Below, in pieces: positions 54,960 through 63,251 of a DNA stretch of 64,000 nucleotides (position 1 is the stretch's first letter; every line of letters starts with the position of its first letter). Source of the stretch: Croceimicrobium sp965658965 (GTDB lineage Bacteria; Bacteroidota; Bacteroidia; Flavobacteriales; Schleiferiaceae); assembly GCA_965658965.1 (NCBI GenBank), contig CBFHVV010000004.1, forward strand, positions 4,289 to 68,288, in the 5' to 3' direction. The translations under genes were made by a program, and so were the position numbers. Below the pieces are notes generated by a model, which saw nothing but the letters and a program-made list of their open reading frames with translations, had not been told where the DNA came from and did not search any database.

Positions 54960-55619
54960 ATGGCCATACCGCAAGCTACAGCTCCTCTTTTCAATTTTAA
55001 TCTAAGCGCTGCCAATTGCTTAGTCCTCGATTTAAGCGCTAAAAATGATGCCTTACATTACATTGATTCTAGCGCTACCTTAGCTTGCTATATTGAAAGG
55101 GTATTGCGTGAAAATGGCAAGAAATACGCCATCGGGGGTTATGCCGAAAAAAGAGTTATTTACCAACGATTCACGCACTTTAACGCATCTGCCGCAAGCG
55201 AAAGAAATATTCATTTAGGCCTCGATGTGTGGGCACCCGCTTTAAGCACTATTTATGCTCCCGCCGATGCTAAGGTGCATAGTTTTGCCTACAATGATAA
55301 GCCTGGTGATTACGGTGGCACCATAATTTTAGAGCATGCCGCAGCTCAGCAAGTATACTACAGCCTGCACGGACACCTTAGTAAAAACTCTCTGCTAAAT
55401 ACTCAAATCGGGCAAAATATTAAAGCCGGTGAAGCCTTTGCCGAGCTGGGCGCTGAAGCTGAAAATGGCGGTTGGCCTCCTCATTTACATTTTCAATTGA
55501 TCAAAGATATAAGCGATTTTAAAGGCGATTATCCTGGCGTGGTAAAAGAATCAGAAAAAGAATTTTACCTCAGCAATTGCCCAGACCCCAATGATTATTT
55601 GGGCATTACCGGGCTTTAA
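54960..55619 (+). CDS. M23-family peptidoglycan metallopeptidase
   Basis: 219 residues, without an obvious signal peptide. The M23 (LytM-like) zinc ligands are H85 and D89 (HLGLD), then LHGHLS (136-141), and H175/H177 (PPHLHFQL), so all expected ligand positions are present. The N-terminal half (about 1-80) has no known domain. The lack of a clear signal peptide leaves the cellular site open; related stand-alone proteins occur in the cytoplasm or are exported by unclear routes. Members cleave cell-wall cross-links or short peptides. A TACCTTCG box (54936-54943) close to TAnnTTTG is 16 bases before the ATG. Confidence 0.85.
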   Translation: MAIPQATAPLFNFNLSAANCLVLDLSAKNDALHYIDSSATLACYIERVLRENGKKYAIGGYAEKRVIYQRFTHFNASAASERNIHLGLDVWAPALSTIYAPADAKVHSFAYNDKPGDYGGTIILEHAAAQQVYYSLHGHLSKNSLLNTQIGQNIKAGEAFAELGAEAENGGWPPHLHFQLIKDISDFKGDYPGVVKESEKEFYLSNCPDPNDYLGITGL

Positions 55620-55637
55620 TCAAATGCTCAAACCTAA

Positions 55638-56226
55638 ATTAATTGCAGACAGCAATCTCAGTACTCACTACTAATAGCGTAGCGGTCTTAATACTACGAG
55701 CAAAGCGGTCTAATATCTCCTTATCGAAATGCCGCCCCGAAGGGCTTTTGAGAATCCACCATACCTAAAGCTGCAATTAAAAAGCAAAAGCCCATATTAA
55801 TTGCAGACATCAATCTCAGTACTCACTACTATTAGCGTAGCGGTCTTAATACTGCGAGCAAAGCGGTCTAATATCTCCTTATCGAGATGCCGCCCCGAAG
55901 GGCTTTGAGAATCCACCATACCTAAAGCTGCAATCAAAAAGCAAAAGCCCAAATTAATTGCAGACATCAATCTCAGTACTTAATACTAATAGCGTAGCGG
56001 TCTTAATACTTATAATACGTTCTTAATACTACGAGCAAAGCGGCCTAATATCTTCATATCGAGATGCCGCCCCACTGAGGCTTTTGAGAATCCACCATAC
56101 CTAAAGCTGCAATTAAAAAGCAAAAGCCCATATTAATTGCAGACAGCAATCTAAGTACTTAATACTATTAGCGAAGCGGTCTTAATACTTATAATACCTT
56201 CTTAATACTGCGAGCGCAGCGAGCCC
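55638..56226. repeat. Tandem array of about 158-179-base units, 3.5 copies
   Basis: Units start at about 55638, 55796, 55953 and 56132 with ATTAATTGCAGAC, and each carries AGCG(t/a)AGCGGTCTTAATACT, GAGATGCCGCCCC, GAATCCACCATACCTAAAGC and AAAAGCAAAAGCCC. Each has an inverted pair GGGCTTTTG/CAAAAGCCC about 34 bases apart, best in unit 1 (55742-55750, 55785-55793). Unit 3 gained a 20-base insertion (TTAATACTTATAATACGTTC-like). The last partial unit reaches the stop of the racemase gene. The whole intergenic space is this array; no gene is present. Confidence 0.9.
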
Positions 56227-56227
56227 A

Positions 56228-57307
56228 CTAATCTATCACCCTCTTCTCTATATAGTCGGAATTAAAAAGCGTGAGAGCACCCATATATTTTAAATGAAAA
56301 GGGATAAAGTCTCCCACCTTATAGCCCTTTTTATTATCCTTTATATCTATAACCAACATATCACTACTCGCACCAACAAAGTCTATCTGATACTCAGGAA
56401 AAGGAATTAAATAGTCTGATGAAATATCCAAACTACCCACGTCTAAAATAGCCCGATGAGAGGTTTTACCATAAAGGCTTTCGTCTATTTCAAAGGTTTC
56501 TCCCTGCGGATTGGCTTCTAGTTCACCAATCGGTAACATCGGTTTTTCGGTAATTTCAATAATCTGAGTATAAAGCGTAATTACATCTTGCTCCATCTCT
56601 TTAAAGCCATTATTATGAATAAGATCGGTACCAAAATAAAGGGTCTCTCCTACTCTAAAATGATTTATTCCTTTGGGTAATTGACGCATCTCCACCAAGG
56701 GAATTACTACCGAAGTTCCACCAGTGATCCACGGTATTTCTACCTGAAACTTGGCCTCAATTAATTGCTTATAAAGGGAAAGTTGAATAAACTTATCCTG
56801 ACTTGGCATTACGCCATGTAAGCAGTTTAAATTGGAGCCAATCCCTGTTACTTTAATATTGGGTAGACGAAAAACGGAAGAGTAAAAATCCATTAAATCC
56901 TCCCCCATTACCCCTTCACGTAAATCTCCCAGCTCAATCATAATAATGATTTTATGGGTTTTATTCTGTTTTACCGCTTCTTCACTAATCGCTTTTATGG
57001 TATCAAACTCAGAGTTGAAACTAGTGTCAGCATAGCGCACTAAATCGGGAATAGCCTTTTTCGCAGGAGGTTTAATGTAAACCGTTTGTACATCGTCTGG
57101 TGCTAAAGACTTTATTCTTTTCAAATTTATGATGCGTGCATCGCAAACTTCCTTAATTCCTAAATCAATAACCTCCTTAAGCAGCTTTTCTTCACCGCAT
57201 AATAGTTTAGTAACAATTGCCCATTCTATCTTCTCACTTTCAAATAGTTTTTTTAAATATTGAAAGTTATGCCTAAGCATCGTTCTATTAAAAGTTAAAT
57301 ATGCCAT
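56228..57307 (-). CDS. Ornithine-racemase-like PLP amino-acid racemase (fold III)
   Basis: 359 residues of the alanine-racemase N-terminal barrel (fold type III) superfamily. The likely PLP lysine is K34 (IVTKLLCG). LGDLREG (125-131), the RVGETLYFG segment, EKPMLPIGELEANPQGE and VGASSDMLVIDIKDN closely resemble clostridial ornithine racemase and YhfX-type proteins, as far as I recall. It should interconvert L- and D-forms of a basic or other amino acid. It is last in a tight five-gene operon, 1 base after the alanine racemase gene. The exact substrate is not certain from sequence. Confidence 0.85.
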   Translation of the reverse strand: MAYLTFNRTMLRHNFQYLKKLFESEKIEWAIVTKLLCGEEKLLKEVIDLGIKEVCDARIINLKRIKSLAPDDVQTVYIKPPAKKAIPDLVRYADTSFNSEFDTIKAISEEAVKQNKTHKIIIMIELGDLREGVMGEDLMDFYSSVFRLPNIKVTGIGSNLNCLHGVMPSQDKFIQLSLYKQLIEAKFQVEIPWITGGTSVVIPLVEMRQLPKGINHFRVGETLYFGTDLIHNNGFKEMEQDVITLYTQIIEITEKPMLPIGELEANPQGETFEIDESLYGKTSHRAILDVGSLDISSDYLIPFPEYQIDFVGASSDMLVIDIKDNKKGYKVGDFIPFHLKYMGALTLFNSDYIEKRVID

Positions 57308-57308
57308 T

Positions 57309-58457
57309 TTAAGTGCTAATAATTCGCGGAATATCCAAAGGTAGTCGCGTTAATAATTCATAATTCATTTGATCGCTATATTCACTAAAAGAACTGACTG
57401 AAATGGATAAATCTCCTTGTTCTCCAATCAGCACCACCTCATCTCCGGCTTGTACCGATTCAATAAAGGTGATGTCTAGCATCATCACATTCATATTCAC
57501 TACACCAATTACTGGCACTCTTTCGCCGTGTATAAGAGCACGACCAGCATTACTTAAACTGCGGCTAAAGCCGTGTGAATATCCTACTGGTACCGCAGCA
57601 GTGGTCATATCATGAGCAGCTAGATAACTGCTTCCATAACCAATATATTCTCCTTTCTTAACGCTCTTTACGTTCATTACTGTACTCTTCCAAGTTAAGA
57701 GTCTTTGCAGCGGATCGGGTTTTTGACTGAGACTATGCTCCACCGCTAAAAAGGTTTCGGCAGAAGGCCAAAAGCCATATTGTAAAATTCCTATTCGCAC
57801 TAAATCTTGTTGCGATTGAGGAAAACGTAAAAAAGCGGCACTGCATGCACTGTGGTAATTTTTAGCTACCACTCCAGCCGCTTGAAAGTCTTTTTTTGCT
57901 TTCGTGAAGCGGTCCATTTGTTCTAAAACTCGGGGGTGATTGCTAATATTTTCTGCGCCAGCATAATGAGTGCAAAAACCTAAAATTTCTAAATACTTCC
58001 TGTTTTGCTCTAAGGTTTGGTAAACCGAGGTCCAAGATAACTCTTCTAAACCAGAGCGGTTCATGCCTGTTTCTACCTCTAGATGAATAAGTGCCTTCTT
58101 CCCTATTTTTTTTGCAGCAGCGATGCTATTCTTTAAGCGAACTTCATCAAAAATATAGAAGCTAACATCGTTTTCGATAGCCCACTCCAATTGAGCATCG
58201 CTAATCATGCCCATAATCATAATATCAACCTCAGGTACTATCGCTTTTATTCGAAAGGCTTCGTGCGCATCAAAAACTGAAAAATGCTGAGCACCATTGC
58301 GATGCGCCATAGGAACATACTCTTCTATTCCATGCCCATAAGCGTTACCTTTTACCACATGCGATAAAGTAGTACCCGGATTTAAACGGCGCTTGATATA
58401 ATCTATATTATTGCGATAAGCCGATTCGCTTATTTCTATAAAACTGGTATTATCCAT
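57309..58457 (-). CDS. Alanine racemase
   Basis: The 382-residue fold-III PLP enzyme has catalytic lysine K36 in HVVKGNAYGHG (34-44) and the opposite-face tyrosine Y274 in YIGYGSS (271-277). ETGMNRSG (129-136), HSACSAAFL (202-210) and RIGILQYGFWPS (221-232) are family motifs. It turns L-Ala into D-Ala, although related proteins accept Ser or other residues. Bacteroidota usually also carry another Alr for cell-wall synthesis, so this one may be catabolic (inference). Its start overlaps the end of the M20 gene by 8 bases, and the second racemase follows after 1 base. Gene symbol alr is likely but not used, as a paralogue is possible. Confidence 0.88.
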   Translation of the reverse strand: MDNTSFIEISESAYRNNIDYIKRRLNPGTTLSHVVKGNAYGHGIEEYVPMAHRNGAQHFSVFDAHEAFRIKAIVPEVDIMIMGMISDAQLEWAIENDVSFYIFDEVRLKNSIAAAKKIGKKALIHLEVETGMNRSGLEELSWTSVYQTLEQNRKYLEILGFCTHYAGAENISNHPRVLEQMDRFTKAKKDFQAAGVVAKNYHSACSAAFLRFPQSQQDLVRIGILQYGFWPSAETFLAVEHSLSQKPDPLQRLLTWKSTVMNVKSVKKGEYIGYGSSYLAAHDMTTAAVPVGYSHGFSRSLSNAGRALIHGERVPVIGVVNMNVMMLDITFIESVQAGDEVVLIGEQGDLSISVSSFSEYSDQMNYELLTRLPLDIPRIIST

Positions 58458-59574
58458 TTAAATAATTAAGAGTTAGGCTTTTAAATAGTTCAATAGTGGC
58501 TTTCAGAATAGCATCGGGAAAGTCGTAATCTGGATGATGCAAAACTTCGTGTTCTTCCCCTGCACCAATGCCAAATAAGGCACCTTCTTTATCTTTTAAA
58601 AATAATCCGAAATCCTCTCCCCACCTAAAAGCTTCTTTTAATTGATGATGAGCTAAATCCTGCGCATCTGCGCAAGCAAGCAAAAGTTCATTGGCCTCTG
58701 GCTGATTGTAATTAGGCCAAAATTCTTCCAAGCTTTCTTTCTCCATTTGCAAATTATCGGCTTCGGCCCAAGATTTTAATTGCTTATGGATCTTGTTTTC
58801 TAGCTCATCTAAAATCTCGCCTTGCCAAGCGCGAATGGTATAATGTAATTCTCCTTCTCCAGGACTAATGCCATAAGCTGCCTCACCTAATTTGGCATGC
58901 ACCAAACTAATCTGGCTAAAGTTATCACTTTCCCAATTGGGCTTTGCCAAACTTTCTATTTCTTGCATCGCTTTCGCTAGAAGGGCTTGCGGACTGCGTG
59001 CTTTTTCGGGTTCCGCGGCATGGGCAGAAAAACCTTTAAAACGAAAAATTAAACTACGCACGCCTGCCGTAAAATTTTGGTCGCGCCAAAATAATTCCCC
59101 TCGCTTAAAACCGGGAATGTTATGAAAGGCATAGGCACGATCGTAATGAATGGCTTTAAATTTAGGATCATTTAAAACCGCTGCCGCTCCTTTACCATTC
59201 TCTTCAGAAGGTTGAAACAGAAGATATAAATCTCCTCTTTTGGGCGGTTCTTCTGCAAAATGATAGGCCAGAGCCATTATTACCGTAGTATGTCCATCGT
59301 GCCCACATTTATGCGATACCCCTGATATTTTTGAAGCATAGGCTAAGTCGGTATCTTCCTGAATGGGTAATGCATCTATATCGCCTCTTAGTAAGAGAGA
59401 AGGTCCTTTTTCTTGCCCCTTAAAATGGATAAGTAAACCTGTTTCCGCCACCTTGCTGTAGCTAAGAGAAAGCTTTTCTAAGTGCTTAATTAAAAATTTT
59501 TGCGTTTCGTATTCCTTCCCAGATAATTCTGGGTTTTGGTGTAGATGCTGTCTGAAAGAAACTAGGTCAAACAT
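58450..59574 (-). CDS. M20-family amidohydrolase/N-acyl amino-acid deacylase
   Basis: 374 residues of the M20D (HipO/AmaA-like) family: RQHLHQNPELSGKEYET (8-24), RGDIDALPIQE (63-73), CGHDGHTT (90-97), PSEENGKGA (122-130) and a C-terminal HHPDYDFPD. These give the bimetal site (H in CGHDGH, E in PSEEN, C-terminal H). Members cleave acyl groups from amino acids or short amides, some D-specific. Next to two racemases and a symporter it probably releases free amino acids from N-acylated or peptide precursors (inference). It follows the GNAT gene by 2 bases. Confidence 0.88.
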   Translation of the reverse strand: MFDLVSFRQHLHQNPELSGKEYETQKFLIKHLEKLSLSYSKVAETGLLIHFKGQEKGPSLLLRGDIDALPIQEDTDLAYASKISGVSHKCGHDGHTTVIMALAYHFAEEPPKRGDLYLLFQPSEENGKGAAAVLNDPKFKAIHYDRAYAFHNIPGFKRGELFWRDQNFTAGVRSLIFRFKGFSAHAAEPEKARSPQALLAKAMQEIESLAKPNWESDNFSQISLVHAKLGEAAYGISPGEGELHYTIRAWQGEILDELENKIHKQLKSWAEADNLQMEKESLEEFWPNYNQPEANELLLACADAQDLAHHQLKEAFRWGEDFGLFLKDKEGALFGIGAGEEHEVLHHPDYDFPDAILKATIELFKSLTLNYLNG

Positions 59575-59576
59575 GT

Positions 59577-60017
59577 TTAGGATTTAGTATAACGCATCTC
59601 CAAGTATTTGTTAGTAAAACCTAGTCGCTCGTAAAGGCGCTTTGCAGGATTATCCGGTTCTACGTGCAAAGCCACATTACCCTCTGCATTTTCCAATGCC
59701 ATTTGCATTAAATTTTGTCCTAAACCTTGTCCTCGCACTGCGGCATCTACGGCAATATAAACCAGAATATTTTCGGGAATGTAGCCCGACATACCGGTAT
59801 TATTAATAATTACTGCACCGTGAATTTCTAAATTATCGGCATAAGCCACGGCCACAAACCCTCCCTTATCGGGATGAAAAACATAATCTAAACAGGCTAA
59901 TATTTCGTCTAATGGATCTCCATATTTTTCAAGGTGCTTAAAAAGAAAATTAGCAATTTTTTCTTGCGAAAAATCAGGATGTGGGCCAGCGGCACCTTCT
60001 ATAATAATGTAATTCAT
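59577..60017 (-). CDS. GNAT N-acetyltransferase
   Basis: 146 residues from the ATG at 60017, chosen because its ATGA overlaps the symporter stop by 4 bases and the family core starts near here. A TTG start at 60173 would lie inside the symporter gene. GNAT features are VAVAYADNLEIHGAVII, VYIAVDAAVRGQGLGQNLMQ (acetyl-CoA loop RGQGLG) and a C-terminal PAKRLYERLGF. The acceptor could be an amino group of an operon metabolite, but that is inferred from context only. It sits between the symporter and the M20 deacylase in the five-gene operon. Confidence 0.85.
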   Translation of the reverse strand: MNYIIIEGAAGPHPDFSQEKIANFLFKHLEKYGDPLDEILACLDYVFHPDKGGFVAVAYADNLEIHGAVIINNTGMSGYIPENILVYIAVDAAVRGQGLGQNLMQMALENAEGNVALHVEPDNPAKRLYERLGFTNKYLEMRYTKS

Positions 60018-61450
60018 GCTTTTGTATATTTTGCAATTAAGAGGTAACAGAGTAATGATGCGCAAATACCAAATAGGTTGGCATCTAAACCGAAAGGTAA
60101 GGCTATAATTTCCTTGCTTTTTAATACTTCTAAAAGCAAGGTGGTGGAGCCGCCAATTAAAATAGACCACCAAGCGGCCAAACTGTTACGATTTTTAAAA
60201 AATAAAGCCACTATTAGCGGGACAAATAAGCCCGACACCATAAAGGAGTAGGAAACTAACATTAAACCCAAAACCTCGGTCATTTGGCTAGCTAGAGCTA
60301 AGGCTAATATCCCAATAAACATGGTGGTGAAATGGGAGTAGCGCAATAATTTTTCTTGTGGAATATGAATACGCTTGCTAATAATGTCACTTAGTAAGTT
60401 TCCTGAAGCGGCCATTAAACAACTATCTGCAGTGCTCATTATGGCTGAAAAATAAGCAGACATCATTAAACCCATTAAACCCACTGGAAGGATAGTTCTT
60501 AATAAAATTGGCAAGCCCATTTCCGGATCGAAGCCTGCGCCAGTGTCTATCGCTAATTCGTTAAATAAACCCTGATCTAAGGCAACTTTAGCAAAGAGAC
60601 CTAAAAGCACACCCATAAATGCCATAATGGGCCACTCTAATAATCCCGCAATGAACCAAGCTTTTTTGGCAGTTTTTTCATCGCGACAAGCATAAATACG
60701 TTGATATAAGGTCATGCCAATAAACCAGATAGGGATAATGGTAATAGCCCAATTAATTATTTGCACGGGCTCTACCGCACTTAGACTTAAAAAAGATTTA
60801 GGAACCGTAGCAACAATAGCCTCGTATCCGCCTACAGCGAAATAAGACATGGGAATACCAATAAAAATAAGGCCGCCCATCAGAATAATCCATTGTACCG
60901 TATCGGTATAAATTACTGCTTTTAAACCACCAAAAACGGTATAAATTACTGCGGTTAAACCCATAATAAAAACAGCGGTGTTTAAATCTAAACTGGGGAA
61001 AGTGGCCGTGGCTAGCTTGGCACCAGCCAAAATTTGCGCTCCCGTAAAACCGATGTATCCTATGGTACTAACTATGGCAGCTAAAAAAGCCACTTTAGGA
61101 TTAAAAAGATGATAGAAAATTTCGGGGAAAGTGAAAAGTTTGTGCTTACTGCCTAGTTTAAACACCTTCGGAATTAAAAAATATGCAGAAAGCCATGCAC
61201 CAATTAAACCGGTAAAAAGCATCCAACTTCCTGATATTCCGATGGCAAAACCTAATCCCCCTAGCCCAATACTAAAGCCTCCCCCTACATCGGTAGCCAC
61301 AACACTCAGTCCGATGTGTCCGCTACTCATTTTCCTACCGCCTACATAATAATCATCAATATCTTTGTTGCTTCGCATAAAGTAGAAACCTACCCCAAGC
61401 ATGGCGACTAAATAAAAAATAAATATGAGGAGATCTATGAGATTCGGCAA
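60014..61450 (-). CDS. Sodium/solute symporter (SSS family)
   Basis: 478 residues with about 13 membrane helices, the LeuT-like SSS plan. The N-terminus LIDLLIFIFYLVAMLGVGFYFMRSNKD, YYVGGRKMSSGHIGLSVVATDVGGGFS with GLGG, and SAYFSAIMSTADSCLMAASG are hallmarks. It imports a small organic solute with Na+. The relatives carry proline, pantothenate, sialate or sugars. Being the first gene before a GNAT, an M20 deacylase and two racemases, an amino-acid or N-acyl-amino-acid substrate is likely (inference). Its start is only 13 bases from the start of the divergent lipoprotein gene at 61464. Confidence 0.93.
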   Translation of the reverse strand: MPNLIDLLIFIFYLVAMLGVGFYFMRSNKDIDDYYVGGRKMSSGHIGLSVVATDVGGGFSIGLGGLGFAIGISGSWMLFTGLIGAWLSAYFLIPKVFKLGSKHKLFTFPEIFYHLFNPKVAFLAAIVSTIGYIGFTGAQILAGAKLATATFPSLDLNTAVFIMGLTAVIYTVFGGLKAVIYTDTVQWIILMGGLIFIGIPMSYFAVGGYEAIVATVPKSFLSLSAVEPVQIINWAITIIPIWFIGMTLYQRIYACRDEKTAKKAWFIAGLLEWPIMAFMGVLLGLFAKVALDQGLFNELAIDTGAGFDPEMGLPILLRTILPVGLMGLMMSAYFSAIMSTADSCLMAASGNLLSDIISKRIHIPQEKLLRYSHFTTMFIGILALALASQMTEVLGLMLVSYSFMVSGLFVPLIVALFFKNRNSLAAWWSILIGGSTTLLLEVLKSKEIIALPFGLDANLFGICASLLCYLLIAKYTKA

Positions 61451-61463
61451 AACGTTAACAAAG

Positions 61464-62378
61464 ATGCAAAAACTCTCTAAAATAGGGCCTTTATTGCTAG
61501 TCTTATTACTTTCTGTGGCTTGCCAGCCGAAGATAAATATCGCTTTTGATGGTTATTTAGAACCATATGTTGGTGATACTATTCCCTACAGTTTAGCGAG
61601 CCACGAAAATCTATCGGATAAAATTTTAGTTTTCCTACCACCGAGCTTGGATACGGTTCGTTTTGAAGAAACTGATCTTTATAAAAACATATATCGTAAC
61701 GGTTACGATATCTTATGTATTTATAAGGCTCCAGCTAAAGGTACTATGTTCTATCCTCGTAAAAATTTAGATTTTAAAGGGCAGCATGTTCAATTTGCAA
61801 ATAATCTCATTCAACATCTAAAACAGACTAAAAAGATTAATGGAAAAGCCGATTTCAGCGTAATGGGAATGGGAATGGGCTCTTATATCGTTCCTCTTAT
61901 TGCAGCCACTCACAAGGCCGATACCTCAATTTTTATAAATGGTAGTCCTTTCAGCACATTCTCTACTTACGAAAGAATTGCAAATGGTAAAATAAGTTAC
62001 AATGAGGCCCGTGCAGATTATATTAAAGACAAGTTTGATATTGATTCTCTAAGCACTTTTAAGGTGCAAGTGGAAGCGGTAAAAACCGACCATCCAGAAA
62101 TGTTCACGCTCGGTAAATACACCAACATGTTCTGGTTGAGCTATCACGCCAACTTCTTTATCGAAGAATACCAAAATTTACAGGGCAAAGCCGTGTGGGT
62201 GTTCTTTGACGACTACCCTCTTAACCATAATAAGGACCGAGAATATTTAAAAGTTTTAGAAACCACTCGTCGCAAGGCCTCTATCAATTATTACGATTTA
62301 CCTGCAGAAGGTTTTTTTAAAGGGGAAGAATGGGAATTGCTAGAAGAATCTTTATTGAAGTATTTCCCTAGCAATTAA
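61464..62378 (+). CDS. Lipoprotein, possibly alpha/beta-hydrolase-like
   Basis: 304 residues from the ATG at 61464, where a lipoprotein signal begins (MQKLSKIGPLLLVLLLSVAC, C20). An ATG at 61425 would overlap the divergent symporter start and adds no useful sequence. The core has KILVFLPPSLDTVRFEETD, a GMGMGSYIVPLIAATHKADTS segment resembling a nucleophile elbow but with Gly instead of Ser, and VWVFFDDYPLNHNKDREYLK. So it may be a degenerate hydrolase fold without activity. Its end overlaps the convergent rpiB gene by 11 bases. Confidence 0.7.
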   Translation: MQKLSKIGPLLLVLLLSVACQPKINIAFDGYLEPYVGDTIPYSLASHENLSDKILVFLPPSLDTVRFEETDLYKNIYRNGYDILCIYKAPAKGTMFYPRKNLDFKGQHVQFANNLIQHLKQTKKINGKADFSVMGMGMGSYIVPLIAATHKADTSIFINGSPFSTFSTYERIANGKISYNEARADYIKDKFDIDSLSTFKVQVEAVKTDHPEMFTLGKYTNMFWLSYHANFFIEEYQNLQGKAVWVFFDDYPLNHNKDREYLKVLETTRRKASINYYDLPAEGFFKGEEWELLEESLLKYFPSN

Positions 62379-62796
62379 TTTTTTCTACCCTCTTTTGATG
62401 TCGACCACCTTCAAAGTTGGCCTTTAAAAAAGAATCTACAATAGCCATTGCCTGCTCTTCTGTAATAAAACGGGCAGGCAGGGCTAAAATATTAGCATCG
62501 TTATGTTGACGAGCAAGAGAAGCTAATTCCGTGTTCCAGCAAAGAGCAGAGCGAATACCAGCATGCTTGTTAACCGACATATTAATACCATTACCACTAC
62601 CACATATTACAATTCCTAAATCGGAGGCACCATCTAAGACTGCCTTGGCCACAGGATGACCATAATCAGGGTAATCTACACTGCTGGTATCGTCGGTTCC
62701 AAAATTGTTAAAAACATGACCATTTTTAGTAAACTCCTCAATAATGGCCTTCTTTAGCGCCGGACTAGCGTGATCTCCTCCTATTGCAATATTCAT
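62368..62796 (-). CDS. rpiB: Ribose-5-phosphate isomerase B
   Basis: RpiB interconverts ribose 5-phosphate and ribulose 5-phosphate in the pentose phosphate pathway. The 142 residues match LacAB/RpiB: AIGGDHASPALKKA (4-17) with H9, DYPDYGHPVA (41-50), the catalytic cysteine C65 in ICGSGNGINMSVNK (64-77) and H98 (ARQHNDANILALPARFI). The length agrees with the family (about 145-150). It is convergent with the lipoprotein gene and overlaps its end by 11 bases. Confidence 0.95.
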   Translation of the reverse strand: MNIAIGGDHASPALKKAIIEEFTKNGHVFNNFGTDDTSSVDYPDYGHPVAKAVLDGASDLGIVICGSGNGINMSVNKHAGIRSALCWNTELASLARQHNDANILALPARFITEEQAMAIVDSFLKANFEGGRHQKRVEKINC

Positions 62797-63251
62797 CTGT
62801 TAATAAGTATTTCTAAGTTTAATATTCCTTTGTTTATCAATCATTTACTATTAACAGGCTCCCACTAAAAAAATCGTGGCGATGTTAATATCTGATTACA
62901 AATTTTACTTGCATACTAACAAGTAATTCTGCTTTCACTAAAAATATCAAATGAGCCCTATCACTTGTTAAAAATTACTGCCCATTTTTTCACCACCGTA
63001 TTCAGGTTTATGAACCGTCGGTTGCAAATATTTTTTTCAAAAGTAAGTTGTTATTCTAGATTACTAACAATTGTTAATAGCATTATCTTTATTGCGGGAA
63101 ATGAAATAGTTAATAAGCTTTCGCTTGAAGATATCTTGTTAATAATTGTGGATAGAGAATAAAAGCAAGAACTTCGCCTAAAACTTATCAGCCTTACTAA
63201 CAGCCTAACATATACATCATATTAGATTTTAAATTAAAGAGTACTATATAT
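62797..63251. other. AT-rich intergenic region between rpiB and the MORN gene
   Basis: 455 bases between divergent starts. I see no convincing gene; a 65-codon open frame at 62965-63162 lacks family features. The promoters of rpiB and the MORN-repeat gene must lie here, but no clear TAnnTTTG box was found. Confidence 0.55.

Noticed and set aside
55638..56226. CRISPR array
   Set aside because: Units are about 160-180 bases, without short direct repeats and unique spacers, and no cas genes are near.
59577..60173. Longer start (TTG at 60173) for the GNAT gene
   Set aside because: It would lie inside the symporter gene and adds 52 residues unlike any GNAT N-terminus. The ATG at 60017 overlaps the symporter stop in the usual ATGA manner.
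62965..63162. 65-codon open frame upstream of the MORN gene
   Set aside because: It has no family resemblance and lies in an AT-rich spacer. Composition and context suggest chance.
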